Part shown: piece by piece, positions 42,679 to 51,151 of the stretch | How the letters are laid out: every line of letters begins with the position of its first letter | Numbering within the stretch: the stretch's first letter is position 1 | Translations under genes and position numbers: made by a program | DNA from: Hydrogenophilales bacterium | GTDB taxonomy: Bacteria; Pseudomonadota; Gammaproteobacteria; Burkholderiales; Thiobacillaceae | DNA: 64,000 nucleotides | NCBI GenBank assembly: GCA_023258975.1 | Contig: JAHFRD010000006.1 | Location: 1 to 64,000 of the forward strand | Direction: 5' to 3' | The notes under the pieces: model-generated | The model's database searches: none | Seen by the model: only the letters and a program-made list of their open reading frames with translations | Told to the model about the DNA's origin: nothing

Positions 42679-44954
42679 TGGTGATCCTTGTGCTGGCGGG
42701 GGTCGATTTCGCTGAGGTGGAAGCGTTCGTAGATCATCAGCAGCGGCTTCGGCGCCCACCAGTTGAGGCGTCCGAGCAGGCGCAGGGAGGCGGGTACCAG
42801 CAACATGCGCACCAGGGTGGCGTCGACGATGACCGAGAGCAGCAGGCCCAGGCCCATCGCCTTCATGAACACCACCTCGCCCATCGCGAAGGTGCCGAGC
42901 ACGATGCCGATGAGCAGCGCGGCGCTGGTGATGATCGGGCCGCTTTTCTGGATACCGCTGGCCACCGCGCGCATGTTGTCGCCGGTGGCGACGCACATTT
43001 CCTTGACCCGCGACAGCAGGAACACCTCGTAGTCGATGGACAGGCCGAAGGCGCTGGCGAAGATCAACACCAGGATGGTGCCGTCCATGCTGCCCTGCGG
43101 CGTGAAATTGAGCAGGCCGGCCAAGTGCCCGTCCTGAAAGATCCACACCAGGATGCCGAAGGTGGCGGAGAGCGAGAACAGGTTGGTCAGCACCGCCTTC
43201 AGCGGCACCAGCACGCTGCCCAGCATCAGGAACAACAGCACGAAGATCACGCAGACGATGGCCAGGATCACCCAGGGCACCCAGGTACGCAGTGATTCCA
43301 CATAATCCAGGTGGAAAGCCGGAAAACCGCCCACCTGAACCTCCCGCAGCCCCCGAGGTATGGTGATGGCCCGAACCTGGCGCACCAGGGCGCGCGCCTC
43401 CTGCGAGGTCGGCGCCTGTTGGTAGTAGACGAAGATCAGGCTGTCCGGCCCCTTGGCGTACTCGCGCAAGCCCAACTGGGCGACGGGAAACTGGTCAGGG
43501 TACTGGTACATGAGCTGATAGTCGGCCAGTGACAGGTTGCCGGCGCCCGGTTCGGACAGGCTCGCCAGGCCGGCCACGCGGGTGACGCCGGGCAGAGCCT
43601 GAATGCGTTGCGTCAATTCATGCAGTCCGGCCAGGCTGGCGCTCGCCTGGGCCGGGCCGGTGGCGCGCACGGTCAGGATCAGGGGGCTCAACTCGGCGTG
43701 GCGGAAATCGTGATCCAGTGCTTCATGCACGCGGCGGCTTTCCGCGCTGAGAGGCAGCGATTTGCTGTCGGAAGGGCCAACCTCCAGGTGCAGCACCGGC
43801 AAGCCCATCGCGCCGAGCAGCAGGAAGGTGCCCAGCAGCACCAGTACGGCGTGGCGCATCACGAACTGGCTGAAGCGATACCAGCCGCCGCTGCCCTCCT
43901 CGCGCGCGTTGCGCCTGGCCAGCACCGGCAGCGCCAGATGGTTGACGCGCGGCCCCAACAGGGCGAGCAGGGCGGGCAGCAGCAGCACCGAGGTGAGCAT
44001 CGCCGCGCCCACCGAAATGCCGCCGGCCAGGCCCATGTTCTGGAAAAAACGCTGCGGCATCAGCAGCAGGCAGAACAGGCTGGCGGCCACGGTCAGACCG
44101 CTGTAGGCCACGGTGCGGCCGGCGGTGGAGAGGGTGGCGAAGAGAATCATCGCCGGGCTGCCGCCGCGCTCCAGCTCCTCGCGATAACGCGAGACGATGA
44201 ACAGGCCATAGTCGATGGCCAGGCCGAGGCCCAGCATGGACACCACGTTGGCGGAATAGACGCTGACGTCGGTGAACAGGGTGAAGAACTTGAGCATGGC
44301 CGCCGAGAGCACGATGGTGACCCCGCCGATGATCAGCGGCAGCGCCGCCGCCACCACGGAGCCGAACACCCAGATCAGCAGGATGGCGAGCAGGATGAAA
44401 CTGACGACCTCGGCATTCCAGATATCCTTCGCCAGTTGCTCGCGCACATCGACATAAGTGGCCAGTTCGCCGCCCAGTTCGATCTCCACCCGTTCACTGT
44501 GCAATTGCGCGCGCAGGCGCTGATAGGCGCCCATGCCCTCGTCGGCGGCGAGTTTCAGCTTGATCAGGGCATAGGTCATGTCGCCCCTGGCGGAACGCAG
44601 ACGGGCATCGGCGCCGCCGTAGTAGCTCTCCACGCCGGAGACATCCGGGTTCTCGCCGATGCCGGCCAACGCCGTTTCCACTGCGTCACGGAAGGCGGGA
44701 TCGTCGACATTCGCCGCCAGGCCGGGCTTGGCGCGGAACAGGGCGATGACCGGTGTTTCATCCTTGCCGAGGCGGTCGCGCAACTGTTTGAGCGCCAGTT
44801 CCGACCCGCTGCCCGGCACATCCCAGCCCGGCGCCAGGGTCAGATGCCGCACCACGTCGGCGCCAAACCCCGCCGCCATGCCCACCACGATTGTGGCGAC
44901 CGCGACGAACAACCAGGGGAAACGGCAGAGCAGGCGACCCAGGAGTGCGAACAT
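42675..44954 (-). CDS. MMPL/RND-family transporter
   Basis: A 759-residue inner-membrane exporter with two repeats of six helices, each preceded by a large periplasmic loop (about residues 35-190 and 415-560). Conserved helix-4-type motifs include GLAIDYGLFIVSRYREEL and AFGLSIDYEVFLLSRVKEM. Related proteins move hydrophobic molecules such as hopanoids or lipids to the outer membrane. The partner gene encodes a possible lipid-carrier protein, which suits that role; substrate unknown. Confidence 0.9.
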   Translation of the reverse strand: MFALLGRLLCRFPWLFVAVATIVVGMAAGFGADVVRHLTLAPGWDVPGSGSELALKQLRDRLGKDETPVIALFRAKPGLAANVDDPAFRDAVETALAGIGENPDVSGVESYYGGADARLRSARGDMTYALIKLKLAADEGMGAYQRLRAQLHSERVEIELGGELATYVDVREQLAKDIWNAEVVSFILLAILLIWVFGSVVAAALPLIIGGVTIVLSAAMLKFFTLFTDVSVYSANVVSMLGLGLAIDYGLFIVSRYREELERGGSPAMILFATLSTAGRTVAYSGLTVAASLFCLLLMPQRFFQNMGLAGGISVGAAMLTSVLLLPALLALLGPRVNHLALPVLARRNAREEGSGGWYRFSQFVMRHAVLVLLGTFLLLGAMGLPVLHLEVGPSDSKSLPLSAESRRVHEALDHDFRHAELSPLILTVRATGPAQASASLAGLHELTQRIQALPGVTRVAGLASLSEPGAGNLSLADYQLMYQYPDQFPVAQLGLREYAKGPDSLIFVYYQQAPTSQEARALVRQVRAITIPRGLREVQVGGFPAFHLDYVESLRTWVPWVILAIVCVIFVLLFLMLGSVLVPLKAVLTNLFSLSATFGILVWIFQDGHLAGLLNFTPQGSMDGTILVLIFASAFGLSIDYEVFLLSRVKEMCVATGDNMRAVASGIQKSGPIITSAALLIGIVLGTFAMGEVVFMKAMGLGLLLSVIVDATLVRMLLVPASLRLLGRLNWWAPKPLLMIYERFHLSEIDPRQHKDHQ

Positions 44955-45063
44955 GAACCCGTGTTTTTCTTAATGAGCGTCGCAGGATAACACCCGAAGA
45001 CGCCCGCCCGAAATGAACCGCCCCGGGTTTTGAGGAGGCCCCAACTCTTGAGAAGGTGGAGCC

Positions 45064-45182
45064 ATGAGGAAATCAACGAAGTTCTCCCCCCGAACTCCGG
45101 GAACGTGCCGTGCGTCTGGTGTTCGAGCACCGTTCCGGGCATGAATCTCACTGGGCAGCGATAGTGTCGATCGCCGGCAAAC
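45064..45182 (+). pseudogene. IS3-family OrfA fragment with frameshift
   Basis: MRKSTKFSP is followed, after removing one C from the six-C run at 45086-45091, by ELRERAVRLVFEHRSGHESH and WAAIVSIAGK. This is the N-terminal helix-turn-helix of IS3-type OrfA transposase subunits. Similarity ends at about 45182. Both the frameshift and the truncation make it dead. No IS ends are identified. Confidence 0.7.
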
Positions 45183-45286
45183 CATATTTCGCGGATTTTG
45201 GGCCAGGTTATGGTTTATTTCTGACCCGGGTTCGAATCCGTACCCAGCAATCGAATACTCCCTGGACGCGTCTCGTCGCTGCTGCT

Positions 45287-45450
45287 TCAAGAAGACTGGA
45301 GGTAGGCGGCTTGTACCGGGTTTGCGAGTTCACGCACGGCCTGGAACCATGGCGGCAGTTCTTCTGCGCGCCAGGCCACCGGGTCGTTGCCGTGCGGGGC
45401 GAGGTAGGGCGAGGGGTGCAAGCATGGTTGTACCTTGATGGTCTCCTCGC
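45287..45450 (-). pseudogene. Possible DUF255-like (thioredoxin-domain) remnant
   Basis: The frame is open without a start, in phase with the aspartic protease just upstream but beyond its stop. It encodes LHPSPYLAPHGNDPVAWRAE, similar to the SPYL-x2-H-x2-NPV-x-W opening of DUF255 proteins, then 30 unmatched residues. No ATG or GTG is suitably placed. Low-confidence remnant in the gap 45,183-45,469. Confidence 0.3.
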
Positions 45451-45469
45451 TATCGCGAAAGGGATTCCT

Positions 45470-45964
45470 TCAACGCGCGCGCAGGCGCATTTCCCCGTCG
45501 CGGATGGCGATGTCGAAACGGGAAAGAAAACTCATGCCCAGCAGCACCTCTTCGGTGCCCGGGTTGGCCATGATGGTGCCGGCCACGTCGCGCGCTTGCA
45601 GTCCGCCCAGCGATACGCTGTCGAGGCGGGTGGCGTAGGCGAGCGCGAGGCCGTTGGCGGTTTGCGCCTGGAACGCGCGGCCGGCGCGCAGGTTCATCGC
45701 GCGGGCCGGTTCCAGGGGAATGGCGACCTGGGTGGCGCCGGTATCGATCAGGAAATCCACCGGGAGGCCGTTGATGCGGCCGGGCGCGCGGTAATGGCCG
45801 TCGCGGCCGCGTTTCAGGACGATCTCGCCGGCGGGCTCGGTGACCCTGGCGAGTTCGGCGTTGGGATTATGTTGGCGTTCCAGTGCGCCGCCCATCACCC
45901 ACCAGATCAGCCCGGCCAGCAACAGCCAGCCGGCGACGATCATGAACAGGCCGGTGCGGCGCAC
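45470..45964 (-). CDS. Retropepsin-like aspartic protease, membrane-anchored
   Basis: A 164-residue single-domain clan AA protease. An N-terminal membrane anchor (MIVAGWLLLAGLIWWVMGG) precedes the retropepsin fold with catalytic D74 in FLIDTGATQVAIP and the flap region ATRLDSVSLGGLQ. The C-terminal strand is LLGMSFLSRFDIAIRDGEM. It would be active as a dimer, facing the periplasm. The start is GTG at 45964 (ATG seven codons later is possible). Confidence 0.85.
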   Translation of the reverse strand: MRRTGLFMIVAGWLLLAGLIWWVMGGALERQHNPNAELARVTEPAGEIVLKRGRDGHYRAPGRINGLPVDFLIDTGATQVAIPLEPARAMNLRAGRAFQAQTANGLALAYATRLDSVSLGGLQARDVAGTIMANPGTEEVLLGMSFLSRFDIAIRDGEMRLRAR

Positions 45965-45968
45965 GTCA

Positions 45969-46025
45969 TGTAGCGCCGGCGACTCGCCGGCTTTTCAAAG
46001 ACGCCGGCGAGTCGCCGGCGCTACA
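45969..46025. repeat. REP-like inverted pair, best-preserved copy
   Basis: TGTAGCGCCGGCGACTCGCC at one end and its exact complement at the other enclose GGCTTTTCAAAGACGCCGG-like sequence. It lies between the protease and dut genes and also offers a hairpin for termination. Confidence 0.8.
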
Positions 46026-46033
46026 GGGGGCAA

Positions 46034-46480
46034 TCAATGTTTCCCCGTGCTGCCGAAGCCGCCCTCGCCGCGATGGCTGGCGTCGAAATCTTCCACCACG
46101 TTGAAGCGGGCTTGCACCACCGGGACGATGACCATCTGGGCGATGCGCTCGAACGGCTGGATGGTGAAGGACTCCTGGCCGCGATTCCAGACGGAGACCA
46201 TGAGCTGGCCCTGGTAATCCGAGTCGATCAGGCCGACCAGATTGCCCAGCACCACGCCGTGCTTATGCCCCAGCCCGGAACGCGGCAGGATCATTGCGGC
46301 ATAGCCGGCATCGGCCAGGTGCATGGCCAGGCCGGTGGGAATCAGTTTGGTCTCGCCGGGATTGAGGCTGACCGCGCCATCCAGGCAGGCGCGCAGGTCG
46401 AGTCCGGCGCTGCCGGAGGTGGCGTAGTGGGGGAGTTGGCCGCGGACGCGTTCGTCCAGGATTTTCAGGTCGATTTGCAT
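46034..46480 (-). CDS. dut: Deoxyuridine triphosphatase
   Basis: A 148-residue trimeric dUTPase that removes dUTP and makes dUMP. Five motifs are present, including [26 protein letters not shown] and the C-terminal [12 protein letters not shown]. Flanked on both sides by REP-like elements; coaBC lies upstream on the same strand. Confidence 0.97.
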   Translation of the reverse strand: MQIDLKILDERVRGQLPHYATSGSAGLDLRACLDGAVSLNPGETKLIPTGLAMHLADAGYAAMILPRSGLGHKHGVVLGNLVGLIDSDYQGQLMVSVWNRGQESFTIQPFERIAQMVIVPVVQARFNVVEDFDASHRGEGGFGSTGKH

Positions 46481-46490
46481 GGGGTCTCCG

Positions 46491-46546
46491 TGGCGCCCGC
46501 GTCCTCGCCGGCGTCTTTAGAACTTGCCGGCGGGACGCCGGCGCTA
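46491..46546. repeat. REP-like inverted pair between dut and coaBC
   Basis: TGGCGCCCGCGTCCTCGCC and GGCGGGACGCCGGCGCTA arms with TCTTTAGA in the loop. Third close copy of the family within 600 bp. Confidence 0.7.
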
Positions 46547-46548
46547 CT

Positions 46549-47736
46549 TTACTGATTGCGCGCGTTGTACAGCTCGGCGATATGCGCCACCAGCAGACGC
46601 GCCTGGGTACGCTTGTCGGCCTTCTCCAGCACATGGTGGCCGCCATCGTCGAGCAGGATCAAGCGCACGGCGTCGCTGCCCACCGCTTCCTTCACGTCAT
46701 TGGCGACGATCAGGGGCAGATGCTTGCGGCGGCGTTTCAGTTCCGCGTATTCCTCGATGTTTTCGCTCTCGGCGGCGAAGCCGACGCAGAACGGCGGCTT
46801 CGCGCGGCTGCTGATGCTGGCGAGGATGTCCGGGTTGGGAGCCAGTTCCAGGGTGAGGATGTGGGCGTCCTTCTTGATCTTCTGCTCACTCGGGTTGAGC
46901 ACGTAGTAATCGGCCACCGCCGCCACCGAGATGAAGATGTCGGCGGCATCGACCACCGCTTCCACCGCCGCCAGCATCTCCTGCGCGCTCACCACCGGCA
47001 GCAGGCGCGCCTCGCGCGGCGGCGCCAGGCAGACGCGGCCGGAAATCAGGGTGACCTCGGCGCCGGCCTCGATGGCGGCGCGCGCCACGGCGTAGCCCAT
47101 CTTGCCGGAACTGGGGTTGGTGATGCCGCGCACCGCGTCGATGGCCTCAAACGTGGGGCCGGCGGTGACCACCACTTTCAGCCCCTTCAACCGTTTCGCC
47201 TGGAAGCGCGCCTCCAGTGCTTCGAGCAAGGATTCCGGTTCCAGCATGCGGCCGAAACCGACCTCGCCGCAGGCCTGTTCGCCGCTATCCGGCCCCAGCA
47301 CCGTAACGCCGTCGGTGGTGAGTTGGGCGACGTTGCGTTGCGTGGCCGGCGCTTCCCACATCTGCCGGTTCATCGCCGGCGCCACCAGCAGGGGGCAGTC
47401 GCGCGCCAGGCAAAGCGTGGAGAGCAGATCATCGGCGCGCCCCTGCGCCAGCCTGGCCAGGAAATCGGCGGAAGCCGGCGCCACCAGGATGGCGTCGGCG
47501 CCCCGGGTCAGGTCGATATGCGCCATGCCGTTGTCGACGCGCTCGTCCCAGAGGTCGCTGAACACCGGGTGGCCGGTGATGGCCTGAAAGGTGGCGGCGC
47601 CGACGAAATGCCGCGCCGCCGCGCTCATCACCACCTGGACGTCGAGCCCGCCCTTCACCAGCAACCGCGCCAGTTCCGCCGCCTTGTACGCCGCGATGCC
47701 GCCGGTGATGCCCAATACGATGCGTTTGAGTTTCAT
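46549..47736 (-). CDS. coaBC: Phosphopantothenoylcysteine decarboxylase/synthetase
   Basis: A 395-residue bifunctional enzyme for coenzyme A synthesis. The N-terminal CoaC flavin domain (residues 1-190) has GITGGIAAYKAAELARLL, PAMNRQMWEAPATQRN and the active cysteine in GEQACGEVGFGRM. The C-terminal CoaB domain has VVVTAGPTFEAIDAVRGI and SSGKMGYAVA. The dut gene downstream is its usual neighbour. It overlaps the Uma2 gene by 4 bp. Confidence 0.96.
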   Translation of the reverse strand: MKLKRIVLGITGGIAAYKAAELARLLVKGGLDVQVVMSAAARHFVGAATFQAITGHPVFSDLWDERVDNGMAHIDLTRGADAILVAPASADFLARLAQGRADDLLSTLCLARDCPLLVAPAMNRQMWEAPATQRNVAQLTTDGVTVLGPDSGEQACGEVGFGRMLEPESLLEALEARFQAKRLKGLKVVVTAGPTFEAIDAVRGITNPSSGKMGYAVARAAIEAGAEVTLISGRVCLAPPREARLLPVVSAQEMLAAVEAVVDAADIFISVAAVADYYVLNPSEQKIKKDAHILTLELAPNPDILASISSRAKPPFCVGFAAESENIEEYAELKRRRKHLPLIVANDVKEAVGSDAVRLILLDDGGHHVLEKADKRTQARLLVAHIAELYNARNQ

Positions 47737-48305
47737 GCCGCTTCCTGTTCCACGTCTTCAAAAACCACATCGAGCGGCGCCATGAAATCCAGGCTGTTCA
47801 GGATCAGACCCTGATCGCTTTCGCTCGCCATCAACAGCCAGTCGCCCGATTCCTGGCGGCGGAATACTTCCACGCGGCGGCTGTCGGGGTCGATCAGGGC
47901 ATATTCCTCAAGGCTGCCCAGTTGCCGATAGGCGGCGAACTTGCCACCCCGGTCATAGGCGGCGGTGCTTTCCGAAAGCACCTCGATGATGACCTTGGGA
48001 TGCCTCATCGCCAGATCTGCCTTGAGGTCATCCGGATGGCAGGTGACCAGCACGTCGGGATAGAACACCGCGTCGGCGGTTTGTACCGCCAGCTTCATGT
48101 CCGCCATGAAAGCGCGGCAGGGTCCGCCGCGCAGGTGCGCCTTGAGGCTGGCGTAGCAATTCCCGGCCACGGCAACATGCACCCGGCGAGCGCCGGTCAT
48201 GGCGAACACCTCGCCGGCCACGAACTCATGCTTGTCCGGCTGCTGGTTTTCCCAGGCGATGAATTCCTCGGTGGTCATGACGACCTGATGTTGCGGCAAG
48301 CCCAT
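47733..48305 (-). CDS. Uma2 (DUF820) family protein
   Basis: A 190-residue protein of the Uma2 PD-(D/E)XK-fold family. Visible motifs are TTEEFIAWENQQPDKHEFVA, DAVFYPDVLVTC with the putative catalytic aspartate, and PKVIIEVLSESTAAYDRGGK with the E-x-K-like arrangement. The family is abundant in cyanobacteria and some sulfur bacteria; its biological role is unclear. Start MGLPQHQVVMTTEEF at 48305; the frame extends upstream only into non-conserved sequence. It looks co-transcribed with coaBC. Confidence 0.85.
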   Translation of the reverse strand: MGLPQHQVVMTTEEFIAWENQQPDKHEFVAGEVFAMTGARRVHVAVAGNCYASLKAHLRGGPCRAFMADMKLAVQTADAVFYPDVLVTCHPDDLKADLAMRHPKVIIEVLSESTAAYDRGGKFAAYRQLGSLEEYALIDPDSRRVEVFRRQESGDWLLMASESDQGLILNSLDFMAPLDVVFEDVEQEAA

Positions 48306-48489
48306 GATGCACCCCCTCGAATCGGCTTCAACGGAGCGGATTGTAGGGCAGGCATCCGCGACGCGGCTTGTTCCCGCCTCGGCATCGGGATACCCACAAA
48401 AACCCGATGGGCTGCGGGGGTTTTCGATTGACGTCTCCCCGCGCCTTCGGCATCTTCGAACCACTCTCAACAGACCCGAGTCTTCCAGC

Positions 48490-49542
48490 ATGGACATCCA
48501 CAGCCAGCCCATCGAAAACCGGATCGACTGGGTATTCGAGATCGCCACGCGGCACGCGGAAACCTTCAGCAGCCCGGAAGCCTGGCTCGCCCGCCAGCGT
48601 TACCTGGCGGAGCACCCCACCGCCGTGCTCGTGCTCAAGTGCATGGACGGGCGTATCAACATCCCCATCGCCACCAAGACCCCCAAGGGCATCATCCAGC
48701 CCTTCCGCAACCTGGGCGGCATGTTCAACCTGGGCTGGCCGCATCTCGGTGAAGTGTTTGCCCATAACATCCAGCAGGTCGTGCGCGCCGGACGGCGGAG
48801 TCTGGTTCTGATCACCTATCACTACTCCAAGGGCGACCCGAAACGCGGCTGTGCCGGCTTCAACTACGACACCGAGGCCGCGCGCGCCCACACTCAGGAA
48901 ATCCGGTCACAGGTGGAATACACCTTCGGCCTCGGCCATGACACCGTCTACCCGCTGGTGTGCGGCTTTGAAACCGACGAGGAAGCCCTCGTCCTGCATG
49001 GCGCCGGGGGCGGCATCCTCAATCTGGCGGAACTCGAATCGGCCGCCCTGCCGCACCTCGGGCAGCGGCTGGCCAGCCTGTATCCGGACATGCCGGCCCA
49101 GGTGCGCGCCGATCTGCTCCCCTTGTTGCTGGGCAACATCGAGCACATCGCGGATCTGCGCCAGACCTCGCGCGAGCTCAATATCGAACACCGGGAATGG
49201 ATCATCTGCGTGGGTCGCGGCTTCGATTTCCTGCACATGCCCAATCTGGCCCTGATCATCGGCCCTTACAGCCCGGATTTGGGCGACCCCATACGCAAGG
49301 CCGCCGGCATCATCGAATCCAACATGCGCGCCGGACGCATCCCGGATGACGGCTTCCTTCTGCTCGCCTCCTCGCCCTACGAGGAAATCGGCGTGGACCG
49401 GGCGCGCGCGCAACTCAAGGCGCATTTCCTGTCGAAGTTCGCCGCCGAGGAAATCCAGCGTGAGCGCCCCGAGTTGGCGAAGAAGATGCACGTGCGCACC
49501 GCCCTGCTCGATTGGAACTCCAGGCGGCTGGAGGTGCTGTAA
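48490..49542 (+). CDS. Divergent beta-carbonic-anhydrase-like protein (CsoSCA/DabA-like zinc site)
   Basis: A 350-residue soluble protein with no signal peptide. C51-M-D53-G-R55 matches the first zinc-site motif of beta carbonic anhydrases (CxDxR). RNLGG at residues 73-77 resembles the conserved RNAGN loop. H111 and C121 (YHYSKGDPKRGCAGF) would complete the zinc site. H and C are ten residues apart, not three as in ordinary beta enzymes; wide spacing is known in CsoSCA (11) and DabA (15). A C-terminal domain (about 170-350) is unrecognised. It faces the dab genes convergently. Carbonic anhydrase activity is inferred. Weak -35/-10 at 48428-48456. Confidence 0.7.
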   Translation: MDIHSQPIENRIDWVFEIATRHAETFSSPEAWLARQRYLAEHPTAVLVLKCMDGRINIPIATKTPKGIIQPFRNLGGMFNLGWPHLGEVFAHNIQQVVRAGRRSLVLITYHYSKGDPKRGCAGFNYDTEAARAHTQEIRSQVEYTFGLGHDTVYPLVCGFETDEEALVLHGAGGGILNLAELESAALPHLGQRLASLYPDMPAQVRADLLPLLLGNIEHIADLRQTSRELNIEHREWIICVGRGFDFLHMPNLALIIGPYSPDLGDPIRKAAGIIESNMRAGRIPDDGFLLLASSPYEEIGVDRARAQLKAHFLSKFAAEEIQRERPELAKKMHVRTALLDWNSRRLEVL

Positions 49543-49564
49543 CCCGACAGGGGGCCGGGTTACA
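49539..49564. terminator. Hairpin at the end of the CA-like gene
   Basis: TGTAACCCG/CGGGTTACA with an 8-nt loop; includes the stop codon. No T tract, so termination strength is uncertain. Confidence 0.4.
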
Positions 49565-49654
49565 GCCAGCCCGATAACCAGCCGCGCCGGTTAACGAGAT
49601 CGCGTGTGTCGCCGGGAATGGTTGCCATCACCCCTTGAGAAAGGGGGCGCCGTC

Positions 49655-51151
49655 TCAATGATGCAGGCGCCCCACCCATGCTTCCGCCGCCGGCCGGATG
49701 ACTTCCAGAAGCGGGGCGGGGTACAGCCCGAAAATCAGGATCAGCGCGGCGAAGGACAGCACCAGGGCGAGTTCGCGCGGGCGCAGGTCGAGCGCGCTGG
49801 CGACGCCCTGATTCGTCACCGGGCCCAGGAAGGCGCGGCGGTAGAGGTTGATGAAGTAGCCGGCGCCCACCACCATGCCGAACAGGGCGGCGAGACCGGC
49901 GCCGGTGTGGGTCTTGATGGCGGAAACCAGAATCAGCAGTTCCGCCGGGAAACCGCTGGTGCCCGGCACACCCATGCCGGCCAGACCGAAGAACAGGAAG
50001 AAACTGGCCAGCAGAGGCATGGTTTTCGCGGCGCCGCCGAGGGAGAGCAGGTCGGTGGAGCCGAGGCGGTGCTGCACGAAGCCGGTGATCAGGAACAGGC
50101 CGCCGGCCACCAGAGTGAAGTTGAGCAGTTGCAACACCGCGCCCTGCGCCCCTTGCAGGTTGAAGGAGGCGATACCGAGCAGCACCAGGCCGACGTGGGA
50201 AAGGCTGGCATAGGCCAGCATGGCGCGCAGATTGGTCTGCGCCAGGGCCGCCACCGCGCCGTAGAGCAGACCGAAGACACCGAGTCCGGCGAGCAGCCAG
50301 TGCAGGTGTAGCGCGGCGTCCGGTGCCAGCGGCACGGCGAAGCGGAGCAGGCCGTAGGCGCCCAGCTTGAGGCCGGTGAGCAGTGCCACCACCGCCACCG
50401 GGCCTTCCATCGACAGCAGCGGCAGCCAGGTATGCAACGGAAAGACGGGGATCTTCACCGCGAAACCAAGGAACAGCAGCAGGAAGACGATCCATTCCAG
50501 TCGGTCGGACAAGGGTGTGGCGAGCAGCGTCGCCAGATCGAAGGACAGCCCGCCGGGCAGGCCGGCGCCGCCCAGCGCGGCGTGATTGAAGGCCAGCACC
50601 AGGAAGCCGAACAGCAGCGGCACGCCGCCAGCGAACATGATGAGGGTGTACTTGGTGGCGGCGTAGCCGCGATGCGGCCCCACGCCCCAGAGACTGACCA
50701 GGAAGTAGAACGGCACCAGGGAGAGTTCCCAGAACAGGAAGAACAGCATGGTGTCCACCGCGCAGAATACGCCCAGCGTCGCCCCGGCCTGCAACAGCAG
50801 CAGGCTGTGATACAGGCGCGGCAGCTTATTTTTGTCCTGCTGCGCGCTGTTCCAGGAGGCCAGGTTCACGCCCAGGAAGAGCAGCGCGGTGGCGGGCAGG
50901 AACAGGACGGAAATGCCGTCCACCCCGACCGCGTAGTCGATGTTCAGGCTGGGAATCCAGGCGGCGCGCTCGACCATCTGAAAGCCGGACTGGCTCGGAT
51001 CGAAAGCGACCAGCAGGAGCAGGGCGAGCGCCAGGCCGACACCGTTGACCGCCAGGGCGACGCCGCGCGCGGTGTCGGCGCGCGGCGCCAGCCACACCAG
51101 CAGGGCGCCCACCGGGTAGGCCAGGAGCAGGAGGGAGAGCGAATCAAACAT
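49655..51151 (-). CDS. NuoM-like antiporter-type membrane subunit, third copy
   Basis: A 498-residue, about 14-helix protein of the NuoM/MrpD family. The key glutamate motif (FFLFWELSLVPFYFLVSLWG) and the broken-helix lysine region (LTGLKLGAYGLLRF) are kept, with FPLHTWLPLLSMEGPVAVVA between. Last gene of the dab transcript, overlapping the preceding gene by 8 bp. Probably part of a proton- or sodium-conducting module coupled to DabA, not of complex I, since no other nuo genes are present. Confidence 0.85.
   Translation of the reverse strand: MFDSLSLLLLAYPVGALLVWLAPRADTARGVALAVNGVGLALALLLLVAFDPSQSGFQMVERAAWIPSLNIDYAVGVDGISVLFLPATALLFLGVNLASWNSAQQDKNKLPRLYHSLLLLQAGATLGVFCAVDTMLFFLFWELSLVPFYFLVSLWGVGPHRGYAATKYTLIMFAGGVPLLFGFLVLAFNHAALGGAGLPGGLSFDLATLLATPLSDRLEWIVFLLLFLGFAVKIPVFPLHTWLPLLSMEGPVAVVALLTGLKLGAYGLLRFAVPLAPDAALHLHWLLAGLGVFGLLYGAVAALAQTNLRAMLAYASLSHVGLVLLGIASFNLQGAQGAVLQLLNFTLVAGGLFLITGFVQHRLGSTDLLSLGGAAKTMPLLASFFLFFGLAGMGVPGTSGFPAELLILVSAIKTHTGAGLAALFGMVVGAGYFINLYRRAFLGPVTNQGVASALDLRPRELALVLSFAALILIFGLYPAPLLEVIRPAAEAWVGRLHH

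Noticed and set aside
45215-45260. tRNA-like T-arm (GGGTTCGAATCC) near the IS3 remnant
   Set aside because: Only two base pairs of the T stem form, and no acceptor, D or anticodon arm can be drawn on either strand.
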